From Hydrogenophilaceae bacterium (GTDB lineage Bacteria > Pseudomonadota > Gammaproteobacteria > Burkholderiales > Thiobacillaceae), in contig JANJWO010000012.1 of assembly GCA_024709485.1 (NCBI GenBank), forward strand, positions 33,983 to 97,982: DNA of 64,000 nt. Direction: 5' to 3'. The notes below the pieces were generated by a model, which was not told where the DNA came from, ran no database searches, and saw only the letters and a program-made list of their open reading frames with translations. A program made the translations under genes and the position numbers. Within the stretch, counting starts at the first letter, position 1. Each line of letters opens with the position of its first letter. Shown piece by piece: positions 30,099 to 37,833 of this stretch.

Positions 30099-31628
30099 TT
30101 AGTGGCCGCGCGAACCCGGTTTGGCCGAGAACAACGCCGCCTGCGGGCGGGGTTTCTTGCCTGAAGCGCCGGGCCGCTGCTGCGGCGCGGCGGGCTGCGC
30201 CTTCGCCGGCTTGCCGGCGCCCTGGCCCTGGCGGCTGCCGCCGGGCTGGCCGCGGCCTTCGCGGCTGGGCTGACCGCCCTTGCCCGCCTGCGCCCGGCCC
30301 TGCTCGCCTCGGCCCTGCTCGCCTCGGCCTTGTTCGCCTCGGCCTTGTTCGCCTCGGCCCTGCTCGCCCCGGCCTGACTGGCCGCGGCCCGAATCGCTCC
30401 TGCCCGGCTGCGGCCGGCCCCCGCGATTTTGCTGGGGCGGACGCGGCGGGCGCTCGTCGACCGAGGCGGCCGGGCGCGGCGCGGGCACGAAGCCCTCGAC
30501 TTCCACGCGCACGATGCTGCGCTTGATCAGCTTCTCGATGTCCTTCAGATAGCCCATCTCCTCGCTGTCCACCAGCGACAGCGCCGAGCCACTCGCCCCG
30601 GCACGGCCGGTGCGGCCGATGCGGTGCACGTAGTCTTCCGGCACGTTGGGCAGTTCGAAGTTGACCACCTGCGGCAACTGGTCGATGTCGATGCCGCGCG
30701 CGGCGATGTCGGTCGCCACCAGCACGCGAACCTCGCCGCTCTTGAAGCCGGCCAGCGCCTTGGTGCGCGCGCCCTGGCTCTTGTTGCCGTGAATGGCGGC
30801 GGCGGGGATGCCGTCCTTGTCCAGCTTCTCGGCCAGACGGTTGGCGCCGTGCTTGGTGCGGGTGAAGACCAGCACCTGCTGCCAGTCGTGGTGCTTGATC
30901 AGGTGCGCAAGCAGGTCGCGCTTGTGCGCCTGCGGCACCAGGTGCACGGCCTGCTCGACCATTTCCGAGGCGGTGTTGCGGCGCGCCACTTCCACGCAGC
31001 CGGGGTTGTGCAGCAGACCGTTAGCCCGCGCCTTGATCTCGTCGGAGAAGGTGGCCGAGTACAGCAGGTTCTGGCGCTGCTTCGGCAGCACCGCCAGCAC
31101 CTTCTTGATGTCGCGGATGAAGCCCATGTCCAGCATGCGGTCGGCCTCGTCCAGCACCAGGATTTCCACGCCCGACAAATCGACGCTCTTCTGGCCCAGG
31201 TGGTCGAGCAGACGGCCGGGGGTGGCGACGAGGATATCCACGCGCGCCTTCAGCGCCTTGAACTGCGGATTGATGTTGACCCCGCCGAACATCACCATGG
31301 AGGTGAGCGGCAGGTACTTGCCGTAGGTCTTGACCGACTCTTCCACCTGCGCCGCCAGCTCGCGCGTCGGCACCAGGATCAGGCAGCGCGGACGCCCGGG
31401 TTTGGGGTTCTGCGCCGGGCGCGCGGAAAGCTGATGCAGGATGGGCAGCGTGAAGCCGGCGGTCTTGCCCGTGCCGGTTTGCGCCGCGGCGAGCAGGTCG
31501 CCGCCCGCCAGCACCAGCGGGATGGCCTGCGCCTGGATCGGGGTGGGCGCGCTATAGCCGGCATCGGCAATGGCGCGCAACAGGGGTTCGGCCAGCCCGA
31601 GGCTGGCAAAGGAGGTTTCAGTAATCAT
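30099..31628 (-). CDS. rhlE: DEAD-box ATP-dependent RNA helicase RhlE
   Basis: A protein of 509 residues. The helicase core has the Q motif ([14 protein letters not shown]), motif [13 protein letters not shown], Ia [41 protein letters not shown] and [13 protein letters not shown] long basic, Gly/Arg/Gln-rich tail (about 385-509) includes five GRGEQ repeats and is likely disordered and RNA-binding. The ATG at 31628 has AGGAAA seven bases upstream; an ATG 13 codons earlier does not. A promoter lies at 31763-31791, giving a leader of about 130 bases. Confidence 0.95.
   Translation of the reverse strand: MITETSFASLGLAEPLLRAIADAGYSAPTPIQAQAIPLVLAGGDLLAAAQTGTGKTAGFTLPILHQLSARPAQNPKPGRPRCLILVPTRELAAQVEESVKTYGKYLPLTSMVMFGGVNINPQFKALKARVDILVATPGRLLDHLGQKSVDLSGVEILVLDEADRMLDMGFIRDIKKVLAVLPKQRQNLLYSATFSDEIKARANGLLHNPGCVEVARRNTASEMVEQAVHLVPQAHKRDLLAHLIKHHDWQQVLVFTRTKHGANRLAEKLDKDGIPAAAIHGNKSQGARTKALAGFKSGEVRVLVATDIAARGIDIDQLPQVVNFELPNVPEDYVHRIGRTGRAGASGSALSLVDSEEMGYLKDIEKLIKRSIVRVEVEGFVPAPRPAASVDERPPRPPQQNRGGRPQPGRSDSGRGQSGRGEQGRGEQGRGEQGRGEQGRGEQGRAQAGKGGQPSREGRGQPGGSRQGQGAGKPAKAQPAAPQQRPGASGKKPRPQAALFSAKPGSRGH
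30300..30374. repeat. 15-base in-frame tandem repeat in the rhlE tail (x5)
   Basis: Five 15-base units (CTGCTCGCCTCGGCC with silent variation) encode GRGEQ five times in the C-terminal tail of RhlE. Copy number can change without breaking the frame. Confidence 0.93.
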
Positions 31629-31762
31629 GCGGTTTCCTGCGACGGCCTGTCGCGCTGCCTTGATCAAAGCATCGGCGACACCAATCGAGGCAGACGAAAA
31701 GGGGATCGAAAAGATCGTGTTTCAAAGAACCGCAGCCGATTGGCAAGGCTGCGGGAGCGCGC

Positions 31763-31791
31763 ACTATACAGGTTTGCCCGGCCGGCAACAA
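31763..31791 (-). promoter_or_regulatory. Sigma-70-like promoter of rhlE
   Basis: On the minus strand TTGTTG (31786-31791) and TATAGT (31763-31768) are separated by exactly 17 bases, pointing at rhlE. The distance to the ATG gives a leader of about 130 bases. The integrase remnant lies just upstream of this promoter. Confidence 0.65.
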
Positions 31792-31834
31792 TGTTTATTT
31801 GCCGTGCCGGCATTCCGGCCGGCCATGGCCATCT

Positions 31835-31948
31835 CTATTGCTTGTATTGCGTTTCTTTGCGGATGCTGCAATGCTTGACCCGAATGCGATCACGCACCTG
31901 GTCAAAAAGCTTTGGAGGAAAGGCTTCAGGTGCGGCTGCCATCTGCAT
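31835..31948 (-). pseudogene. intI: Integron integrase gene (intI), 5' remnant
   Basis: A 37-codon frame on the minus strand. Residues 13-35 read KLFDQVRDRIRVKHCSIRKE and on to TQY, which matches the start of integron integrases (pattern LLDQVRxxIRxKHYSxRTExxY at the N-terminal core-binding domain). The frame then ends at once (TAG at 31835), and the remaining ~290 residues, including the catalytic R-H-R-Y residues, are absent; chromosomal sequence with the rhlE promoter follows. The orientation, divergent from the cassette array and next to the first cassette junction, is that of a normal integron. The integrase is therefore dead and the array can only be moved by an integrase elsewhere. Confidence 0.78.
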
Positions 31949-32068
31949 CCGTCCTTATTCTTAACTGCGAACCAATAATAAACAGACAGTTATGAGCCAA
32001 CACCCGGTGTTATGCACTTTCAAGCCACACAGATATACACCTTTTAAGGTGTATATCGCACGTTAGGC
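31949..32068 (+). other. Probable attI region with first cassette junction
   Basis: The 120 bases between the intI remnant and cassette 1. The recombination box GTTAGGC is at 32062-32068; the point of exchange would be after its first G. Just before it is a perfect inverted repeat with 12-base arms (GATATACACCTT at 32032-32043, TT, and its complement to 32057). A short dyad AACACCCGGTGTT lies at 32000-32012. A cassette promoter could not be assigned with confidence. Confidence 0.6.
32032..32057. repeat. Perfect 12-base-arm palindrome next to the first cassette junction
   Basis: GATATACACCTT, a TT spacer, and AAGGTGTATATC. It is five bases from the GTTAGGC box. Eleven bases of one arm (AAGGTGTATAT) recur at 35788-35798 beyond the other end of the array. 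Confidence 0.85.
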
Positions 32069-32073
32069 CAATT

Positions 32074-32394
32074 ATGCTGAGCCCTAATGAAACTATGCTT
32101 ACCGGCCAATGGAAAGCGGTCAATGGCGTAGTCATTGCTGATGAGGCCTGCCAGCGCATAGAGTCACTAATCGAGCGTCATTTAGTTAAATTGGCAAGCT
32201 CATCTGACGGCTGGTCAACTCTTTACCAAGACCCGAATGACTTTAGGCTTTGGGAGCACACCTATCCGCAAAGCCATTTACACGGTGGCGGTCCTCCGTC
32301 ACTTACATGTGTTTCGGCCAGTGATGCACAAACAAGGTATGGCAGTTGGCCTAACCCATCATTCAAGGGGGACGCGCTAAAGCGCGCCCCTTAA
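32074..32394 (+). CDS. Cassette 1: Imm27-type immunity protein
   Basis: A 106-residue cytoplasmic protein. The sequence SPNETMLTGQWKAVNGVV, ACQRIESLIERHLVKLA, GWSTLYQDPNDFRLWEHTYP and HGGGPPSLTCVS fits the Imm27 family of immunity proteins that neutralise polymorphic toxins. The last 14 residues are read from the attC site, a common effect in cassettes. No toxin gene is adjacent. The cassette runs from 32063 to 32402. Base composition is clearly less GC-rich than the flanking housekeeping genes, a sign of transfer. Confidence 0.75.
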   Translation: MLSPNETMLTGQWKAVNGVVIADEACQRIESLIERHLVKLASSSDGWSTLYQDPNDFRLWEHTYPQSHLHGGGPPSLTCVSASDAQTRYGSWPNPSFKGDALKRAP

Positions 32395-32408
32395 TTCAAA
32401 CGTTAGAC
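32349..32408 (+). other. attC site of cassette 1
   Basis: R'' box GCCTAAC (32349-32355) and R' box GTTAGAC (32402-32408) flank a hairpin-forming middle (GGGGGACGCGCT and AGCGCGCCCC). The R'' box is the exact complement of the cassette's own first bases (GTTAGGC at 32062), as expected for a cassette inserted by site-specific recombination. Confidence 0.88.
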
Positions 32409-32413
32409 CTCTT

Positions 32414-32710
32414 ATGCGCGAGTACTTGGTCATCCGTAACGCAATTCAAAATCTTGGCGCCTCGGTCATCGATGAAAATATGCAGCCCGAGGCTTTTGGC
32501 AGCGCCTACTGTGTATTCGAGTGCAAGGGCGCCCCATGCTTTCGTTTTGTCTGGGATGGAAAAGAGGGGTATGGGTTCTTGCAAAAAGCAAAATCTTCCG
32601 GCCTTTGGGAAACCGTTGGCCCATATGTATCCGAGGCATCAAACACCTCATCGCCCAAGTTTGCAGAGCTTCTATCTATCGCTCAAGGGTTGGCTCATGG
32701 CAAGGCCTAG
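32414..32710 (+). CDS. Cassette 2: protein of unknown function
   Basis: A 98-residue, soluble, mildly acidic protein. No family was recognised. Visible features are an N-terminal MREYLVIRNAIQNLGASV, a central FRFVWDGKEGYGFLQKAK, and a Ser-rich loop. There is no signal peptide or membrane segment. The ATG lies 12 bases after the cassette junction. It fills its cassette (32403-32791) between two good attC sites, which supports a real gene. Confidence 0.65.
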   Translation: MREYLVIRNAIQNLGASVIDENMQPEAFGSAYCVFECKGAPCFRFVWDGKEGYGFLQKAKSSGLWETVGPYVSEASNTSSPKFAELLSIAQGLAHGKA

Positions 32711-32797
32711 GTCTAACCCCTCGGTCAAGTTCGTTCCGGCCTTCGGCCTCCACGGGACGCGCCGCAAGCGGCGCGCCCCTTACCTCAAACGTTAGGG
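32711..32797 (+). other. attC site of cassette 2
   Basis: R'' box GTCTAAC (32711-32717), then the GGTCAAG-type L box, a long imperfect hairpin, CCTCAAAC, and R' box GTTAGGG (32791-32797). R'' is the exact complement of the cassette's first bases (GTTAGAC). Confidence 0.9.
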
Positions 32798-32803
32798 GTC
32801 TCC

Positions 32804-33091
32804 TTGATCGCCATCCTCACCATTAGCCCAACACTCATTGCGCTTACGCTAATGTGGAGTTCTGCTCTTGCTGGGCGGCCAATAAGCCTTGAACAGGTCG
32901 GCTGGTTACTGACATATGCACAAATCGTCTTTCTTGCCGCCGGTGTCGCTGCCACAATGCTTGCAAAACGCTCTGAACAACCAATGGCTGAGTGGCGTGT
33001 TACTGCAAATAAATGGGTAGGGAGAGCAATGGCATTTTTTGGTTTGTTCTATGCAATCGCTTTTGCACTGGTTGCATACCATGCCCCCTAA
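32804..33091 (+). CDS. Cassette 3: small membrane protein of unknown function
   Basis: A 95-residue protein with three predicted membrane segments (about 2-20, 32-52 and 72-92). The reading frame begins at a TTG seven bases after the cassette junction; the next in-frame ATG (32852) would cut into the first segment, so the TTG or a nearby non-ATG codon is preferred. The stop lies inside attC. No family was recognised. Confidence 0.55.
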   Translation: MIAILTISPTLIALTLMWSSALAGRPISLEQVGWLLTYAQIVFLAAGVAATMLAKRSEQPMAEWRVTANKWVGRAMAFFGLFYAIAFALVAYHAP

Positions 33092-33166
33092 CACTGCGGT
33101 CAAGCGGGACTGGCCTACAGCGGCCTTCGTCCGCTTCCGGCCAGCCCCTTACCTCCAACGTTAGAT
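33086..33166 (+). other. attC site of cassette 3
   Basis: R'' CCCTAAC (33086-33092), GGTCAAGCGGGACTGGCC, a stem, GGCCAGCCCCTTACCTCCAA and R' GTTAGAT (33160-33166). R'' complements this cassette's opening GTTAGGG. The body is closely similar to attC of cassette 4. Confidence 0.9.
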
Positions 33167-33203
33167 TTTTTGCTTTGCTTTTACAACCTAAGGAGATGTT
33201 TTT

Positions 33204-33749
33204 ATGAAGAAGTTGTTGCTTGTAATTCCCGTTCTTGTCCTCAGTGCCTGTTCAACGTTTACTCCGCAACGTTATAGCATCTCAGCCGACAACAACGTTG
33301 CGTTGAAGTCGATAGGTGTAGGGAACATAAATGTCGGATCTTTCGCGGGACCATCATCATTTGATCGTGCATGTAGAGGGGCTGGCCCTATTGCGCCTCC
33401 TGATAACATGAGTTTCGAGGCCTACATTCAAAAAGCACTAGCAGATGAATTGAAGGTCGCAGGCATGTTTGATGACAAAACGCCAAAGGCCACACTTACA
33501 GGTGTTGTGGAGCAGCTAAGTTTCTCATCGTCACGTAGACTTACCGGAGGTGAGTGGAACATAAGCTTGCGAGTTAATTCATCAAATGGAAAGTCAATGT
33601 TCGTGTCAGAACATTACGAATTCGAAAGCGGGTTTGTTGCCGATACTGCTTGCAAGCAGACAGCAGAAGCATTTCTTCCCGCTGTGCAAAATATAATTGG
33701 CAAGCTCATCAAATCACCTGAATTCAAGTCGCTATTGGTTCAAATCTAA
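33204..33749 (+). CDS. Cassette 4: lipoprotein of unknown function
   Basis: A 181-residue protein with a clear lipoprotein signal (MKKLLLVIPVLVLSAC, Cys 16). The mature part (about 17-181) has IGVGNINVGSF, FEAYIQKALADELKVAGMFDD and TGVVEQLSFSSS, which recalls lipoproteins with an LptE/YajG-like fold, but no firm family can be given. It has a good ribosome binding site (AAGGAGATG) and low GC content relative to the core genes. Confidence 0.75.
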   Translation: MKKLLLVIPVLVLSACSTFTPQRYSISADNNVALKSIGVGNINVGSFAGPSSFDRACRGAGPIAPPDNMSFEAYIQKALADELKVAGMFDDKTPKATLTGVVEQLSFSSSRRLTGGEWNISLRVNSSNGKSMFVSEHYEFESGFVADTACKQTAEAFLPAVQNIIGKLIKSPEFKSLLVQI

Positions 33750-33824
33750 CATTCCGGTCAAGCGGGGCTGGCCAACAGCTGGCTTCGCCTGCTGCCGGCC
33801 AGCCCCTTACCTCCAACGTTGAGC
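33744..33824 (+). other. attC site of cassette 4
   Basis: R'' ATCTAAC (33744-33750) complements this cassette's first bases (GTTAGAT); GGTCAAGCGGGGCTGGCC and GGCCAGCCCCTTACCTCCAA form the stem; R' GTTGAGC is at 33818-33824. The lipoprotein stop codon overlaps the R'' box. Confidence 0.9.
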
Positions 33825-33841
33825 CTAAAAAACCAGAGCGC

Positions 33842-34258
33842 ATGAAGCCGCGAATCACCGTCATCACAATCGGGGTCAACGACCTCGAAGCATCGCTTCG
33901 CTTTTATCGCGATGGCCTGGGCTTTCCCACCGCAGGCGTCATCGGCAAAGACTTTGAGCATGGCGCTGTTGTGTTCATTCAACTGCAGCCCGGTTTGCGT
34001 CTGGCTTTGTGGCCTCGCAAGAGCATCGGGCATGACACCGGGCTCGCCGTAGGTCCAGCCAGCCCGACCGAAATGACACTCGGCCATAACGTCGCATCCA
34101 GAGCGGAGGTAGATGCCGTAATGGAAAAAGCAAGCGCAGCAGGGGCTTTCATCGTCAAGGCTGCGCATGACACATTCTGGGGCGGCTATTCCGGCTACTT
34201 CCAGGACCCGGACGGTCATCTCTGGGAGGTTGTCTGGAATCCGCAGTGGTCAGAGTGA
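33842..34258 (+). CDS. Cassette 5: VOC-family (glyoxalase/bleomycin-resistance-like) protein
   Basis: A 138-residue vicinal-oxygen-chelate protein. ITIGVNDLEASLRFYRDGLGFP opens the fold, and GYSGYFQDPDGHLWEVVWNP closes it with the metal-ligand Glu. Proteins of this family include antibiotic-binding proteins, dioxygenases and lyases; the substrate cannot be told here. It fills its own cassette. Confidence 0.88.
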   Translation: MKPRITVITIGVNDLEASLRFYRDGLGFPTAGVIGKDFEHGAVVFIQLQPGLRLALWPRKSIGHDTGLAVGPASPTEMTLGHNVASRAEVDAVMEKASAAGAFIVKAAHDTFWGGYSGYFQDPDGHLWEVVWNPQWSE

Positions 34259-34265
34259 GCATTAG

Positions 34266-34345
34266 GCTCAACATGGCGTTCGAGCGACCCGCGTATTCAG
34301 GACCTTCTCAAGCGTTTTGAAATTCAGGCAAATCTCAAGTTATGA
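34266..34345 (+). other. attC-like site of cassette 5 (decayed)
   Basis: R'' GCTCAAC (34266-34272) complements the cassette's opening GTTGAGC. The middle has lost the strong stem seen in the other sites, and the downstream box is GTTATGA (34339-34345), which departs from the GTTRRRY consensus. Confidence 0.6.
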
Positions 34346-34415
34346 GCAGCGCCATGGCTAACGCGGCCTCAATTAAACCGGGGGAAGATTCCCCATGCAA
34401 AAGCGAGCGTAGTGG

Positions 34416-35147
34416 ATGAAGTGGAAAATCGCAGCATTGCTCGTGCTTGTCGCATTGCCGGGTGCCGTGGCAGCTGCTTGGCTTGCGCTGCCGCTGCTCG
34501 TGGACCTCTCAGCCATTCCCGTGCCGCTGGAGACATTGCAACTTGCAACCGCTCTTCAGAGCACGCTCCTTGTCTTGGCGGCTGCCTTCTTAGGCGCATC
34601 GGCTGCGCCCAGGGTTGGCGTATCGGCACCCGCCATATCCGCCATCGCAGGCGGTGGCGGGGTGCTTGATGCCTGGCGCCCTCAGCTCGTTCCGGGCTGC
34701 ATCGGCGGCTGCATCGGCGCAGTCGTAATCGTGGCCTTCTACGCGTTTGCCCCCGAACCCCTTCGGGCGGTTCAGCCCGAGGCGCCGTTGCCCTTGACAG
34801 TCCGCGTTCTCTACGGCGGAATTACCGAAGAGGTGCTCATGAGGTGGGGCCTGATGACCGCGATTGCCTGGCTGGGATGGCGAATCCTGCAGAGGGATGC
34901 GCAGCGGCCTTCGGCGGCGCTCATGTGGGCGGCAATCGCGGTAAGCGCACTGGTCTTTGGCCTATTGCACCTACCTGCAGTTGCGCAGTCTTTGCCCGCA
35001 TTGTCGGCTTCTGTGGTCGCTTATACGACGATCGGCAATGCCCTTTTTGGTGTGGTTGCCGGCTATCTGTTCTGGCGTTACGGCCTCGAGGCCGCCATCG
35101 TCGCCCACGTATCCGCCCATGTATTGGCGTTCCTTATTCATGCTTAG
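34416..35147 (+). CDS. Cassette 6: CPBP-family intramembrane metalloprotease
   Basis: A 243-residue polytopic membrane protein with about seven hydrophobic segments. The glutamic-type/CAAX-like protease motifs are present: EEVLMRWGLM (motif 1), FGLLHLPA (motif 2) and a C-terminal AHVSAHVLAF. Bacterial members process small peptides or protect against bacteriocins; the role here is unknown. GC content is higher than in cassettes 1-4, which suggests a different source. Confidence 0.87.
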   Translation: MKWKIAALLVLVALPGAVAAAWLALPLLVDLSAIPVPLETLQLATALQSTLLVLAAAFLGASAAPRVGVSAPAISAIAGGGGVLDAWRPQLVPGCIGGCIGAVVIVAFYAFAPEPLRAVQPEAPLPLTVRVLYGGITEEVLMRWGLMTAIAWLGWRILQRDAQRPSAALMWAAIAVSALVFGLLHLPAVAQSLPALSASVVAYTTIGNALFGVVAGYLFWRYGLEAAIVAHVSAHVLAFLIHA

Positions 35148-35148
35148 G

Positions 35149-35212
35149 GCATAGCCCTTCGCTGCAGGCGCGACGGCCCTGACGGGCCGCGGCCTGCGCT
35201 CAAACGTTATCA
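35149..35212 (+). other. attC-like site of cassette 6
   Basis: A degenerate R'' (GCATAGC, 35149-35155), then GCAGGCGCGACGGCCCTGA and GGGCCGCGGCCTGCGCTCAA forming a stem, and R' GTTATCA (35206-35212). The ending GCGCTCAAAC before the R' box is typical of attC. Confidence 0.65.
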
Positions 35213-35223
35213 GCCGTCATCAT

Positions 35224-35658
35224 ATGCACAAACTTGAAACTCAGATTGAAATTGACGCCCCCGTCGAGCGGGTCTGGGCATTGCTCACCGACTTCCCGTC
35301 GCATTCTCGCTGGAATCCGTTTGTTCGTTCCATCGAAGGCACTCTTGGGGTCGGCCATTCGCTAAAGGTGTTCATCCAGCCGCCGGGCGCAAATGGCATG
35401 CAGTTCCAGCCGATCGTGCTCGCGGTAGAGCCCAATCGCGAGCTTCGCTGGAAAGGGAAGCTTTTCCTGCCCGGTCTATTCGATGGCGAACACTATTTCC
35501 AGCTTGAAAGCAAACCAGAAGGCGGGCTCACGTTCCGTCATGGCGAAATCTTCTCAGGAATGCTTGTGCCCCTCTTCCGACGCTCGCTGGACAATGCCAC
35601 CAAACAAGGGTTTATCGCCATGAATGAAGCGCTCAAGCGCGAGGCCGAGAAGCCATGA
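35224..35658 (+). CDS. Cassette 7: SRPBCC (START-like) domain protein
   Basis: A 144-residue soluble protein with the helix-grip fold pattern: HKLETQIEIDAPVERVWALLTD, SRWNPFV, LRWKGKLFLPGLFDGEHYF and a long C-terminal helix. This family binds hydrophobic ligands; the ligand is unknown. The ATG lies 12 bases after the junction box. Confidence 0.87.
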   Translation: MHKLETQIEIDAPVERVWALLTDFPSHSRWNPFVRSIEGTLGVGHSLKVFIQPPGANGMQFQPIVLAVEPNRELRWKGKLFLPGLFDGEHYFQLESKPEGGLTFRHGEIFSGMLVPLFRRSLDNATKQGFIAMNEALKREAEKP

Positions 35659-35671
35659 CGGCGAACCTTGC

Positions 35672-35746
35672 GCTTAACCCGGCGCTCAACCGCGCTCCTT
35701 TCGGCCGCCGGGGCGCGCCACAAGCGGCCTGAGCTCAAACCTCGCC
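35672..35746 (+). other. Terminal attC-like site with lost R' box
   Basis: GCTTAAC (35672-35678), GGCGCTCAAC, a GC-rich stem, and GAGCTCAAAC up to 35740, where GTTRRRY should follow. Instead the bases are CTCGCC. The site marks the right end of the recognisable array and appears truncated or mutated. Confidence 0.6.
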
Positions 35747-35835
35747 TGGATTTGAACAGCGCGGCCGTACCCAACCGGCCGCCCGTAAAGGTGTATATTC
35801 CATCATGCAATATCCCTCAAAATTCGGAGCATGAA

Positions 35836-36246
35836 ATGAAGAAATCCCTAGGCGGCCTGGTGTTCGTTTCCCTTTCGGCACTCTCCTTGACTGCGGCCGG
35901 CGCTTGCTACCCCTACGACTATGCCCAGATACAGCTCAAAGGGGAGGTTGTGGTCAAGGCGCCGGCCGAGTTGCCGAAGGGGGCGGGCGTGCACCGCAAT
36001 CCGAAGGAGAAGCACACGTTCCTGAAGCTGAATCCGCCTATCTGCACGAGCGCCGGGACGAACTCCTATGAAAGCGCGGAGACGAACCAGGCGGAAATCA
36101 CCCTCTACACCTTGAAGGACACCGGGCTGGGCAGATACGCCGGCAAGCATGTGTCGGTAAGCGGCGTGCTGATGCACTCATTCACTTCCGATGCGCACAC
36201 GCCGCTCCAGTTCGTTGTCCACGACATCGCGGAGAGCTCGAAGTAG
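35836..36246 (+). CDS. DUF4431-like exported protein
   Basis: A 136-residue protein with a signal peptide (MKKSLGGLVFVSLSALSLTAAGA, cut at about 23). The mature part, with QIQLKGEVVV, HTFLKLNPPIC and KHVSVSGVLMHSFTSDAHTPL, fits the DUF4431 pattern of small exported proteins. The function is unknown. It lies just outside the last recognised attC, so it is either the chromosomal neighbour or a cassette whose attC has been lost. An 11-base match to the attI palindrome lies upstream. Confidence 0.75.
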   Translation: MKKSLGGLVFVSLSALSLTAAGACYPYDYAQIQLKGEVVVKAPAELPKGAGVHRNPKEKHTFLKLNPPICTSAGTNSYESAETNQAEITLYTLKDTGLGRYAGKHVSVSGVLMHSFTSDAHTPLQFVVHDIAESSK

Positions 36247-36283
36247 GCGCGCGCAAGCAAGCGCCGCACCTTGGACCGTTGAA

Positions 36284-36348
36284 GGGCGGCGGGGACGACC
36301 CCGCCGCTCCAGCACACAGCGGGGACGGCCCCGGCATTCGCGGAAGGG
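36284..36348 (+). promoter_or_regulatory. Guanidine-II (mini-ykkC) riboswitch
   Basis: Two hairpins, each capped by the diagnostic ACGR loop. P1 is a perfect 9-base-pair stem GCGGCGGGG/CCCCGCCGC with loop ACGA (36295-36298); P2 is CGGGG/CCCCG with loop ACGG (36325-36328). A purine-rich ribosome binding site (GGAAGGGAAA) follows, and the gdx ATG is at 36355. In this class guanidinium binds at the two loops, which dock, and expression is controlled at translation. Confidence 0.9.
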
Positions 36349-36354
36349 AAACAC

Positions 36355-36675
36355 ATGGCCTGGGTCATTCTTGTTGTTGCCGGCTTGTTCGAGGTCGCCT
36401 GGGCGATCGGTTTGAAGTACACGGCGGGCTTTACCCGGTTGTGGCCTACGCTCGGCACCGTGCTGGCGATGATCGTCAGTCTCTGGCTGCTGGGCATTGC
36501 CATGAAATCGCTGCCGGTCGGCACCGCTTACGCCGTTTGGGTGGGCGTGGGGGCGGTGGGCACCGTCGTGCTGGGCATCGTGCTGCTGGGGGAGCCGGCG
36601 AACGCGGCCCGGCTCTTCAGTGTTGCATTGATTGTCGCCGGCATCGTCGGCCTGCGGCTTGCGACGCCGGCCTGA
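36355..36675 (+). CDS. gdx: Guanidinium exporter Gdx (SugE subtype of the SMR family)
   Basis: A 106-residue dual-topology transporter with four membrane helices. It carries the essential Glu13 in [21 protein letters not shown], the SugE/Gdx signature (not the EmrE signature), and [19 protein letters not shown]. It exports guanidinium in exchange for protons. The riboswitch directly upstream senses the same compound, which strongly supports the assignment. Confidence 0.95.
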   Translation: MAWVILVVAGLFEVAWAIGLKYTAGFTRLWPTLGTVLAMIVSLWLLGIAMKSLPVGTAYAVWVGVGAVGTVVLGIVLLGEPANAARLFSVALIVAGIVGLRLATPA

Positions 36676-36717
36676 GCCGGATATTTCGCCTGGCCGGCAT
36701 GGACGCCGGCCGCCGCT

Positions 36718-37822
<1,105 letters not shown>

Positions 37823-37833
<11 letters not shown>

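Noticed and set aside
31949..32057. LexA box and Pc promoter in the attI region
   Set aside because: CTGT-N8-ACAG spacing is not met, and no -35/-10 pair with 16-18 base spacing stands out on the plus strand.
32454..32795. Frame ending in residues such as GLHGTRRKRRAPYLKR
   Set aside because: It reads through an attC site out of the frame of cassette 2. Such basic tails are a known artefact of attC readthrough.
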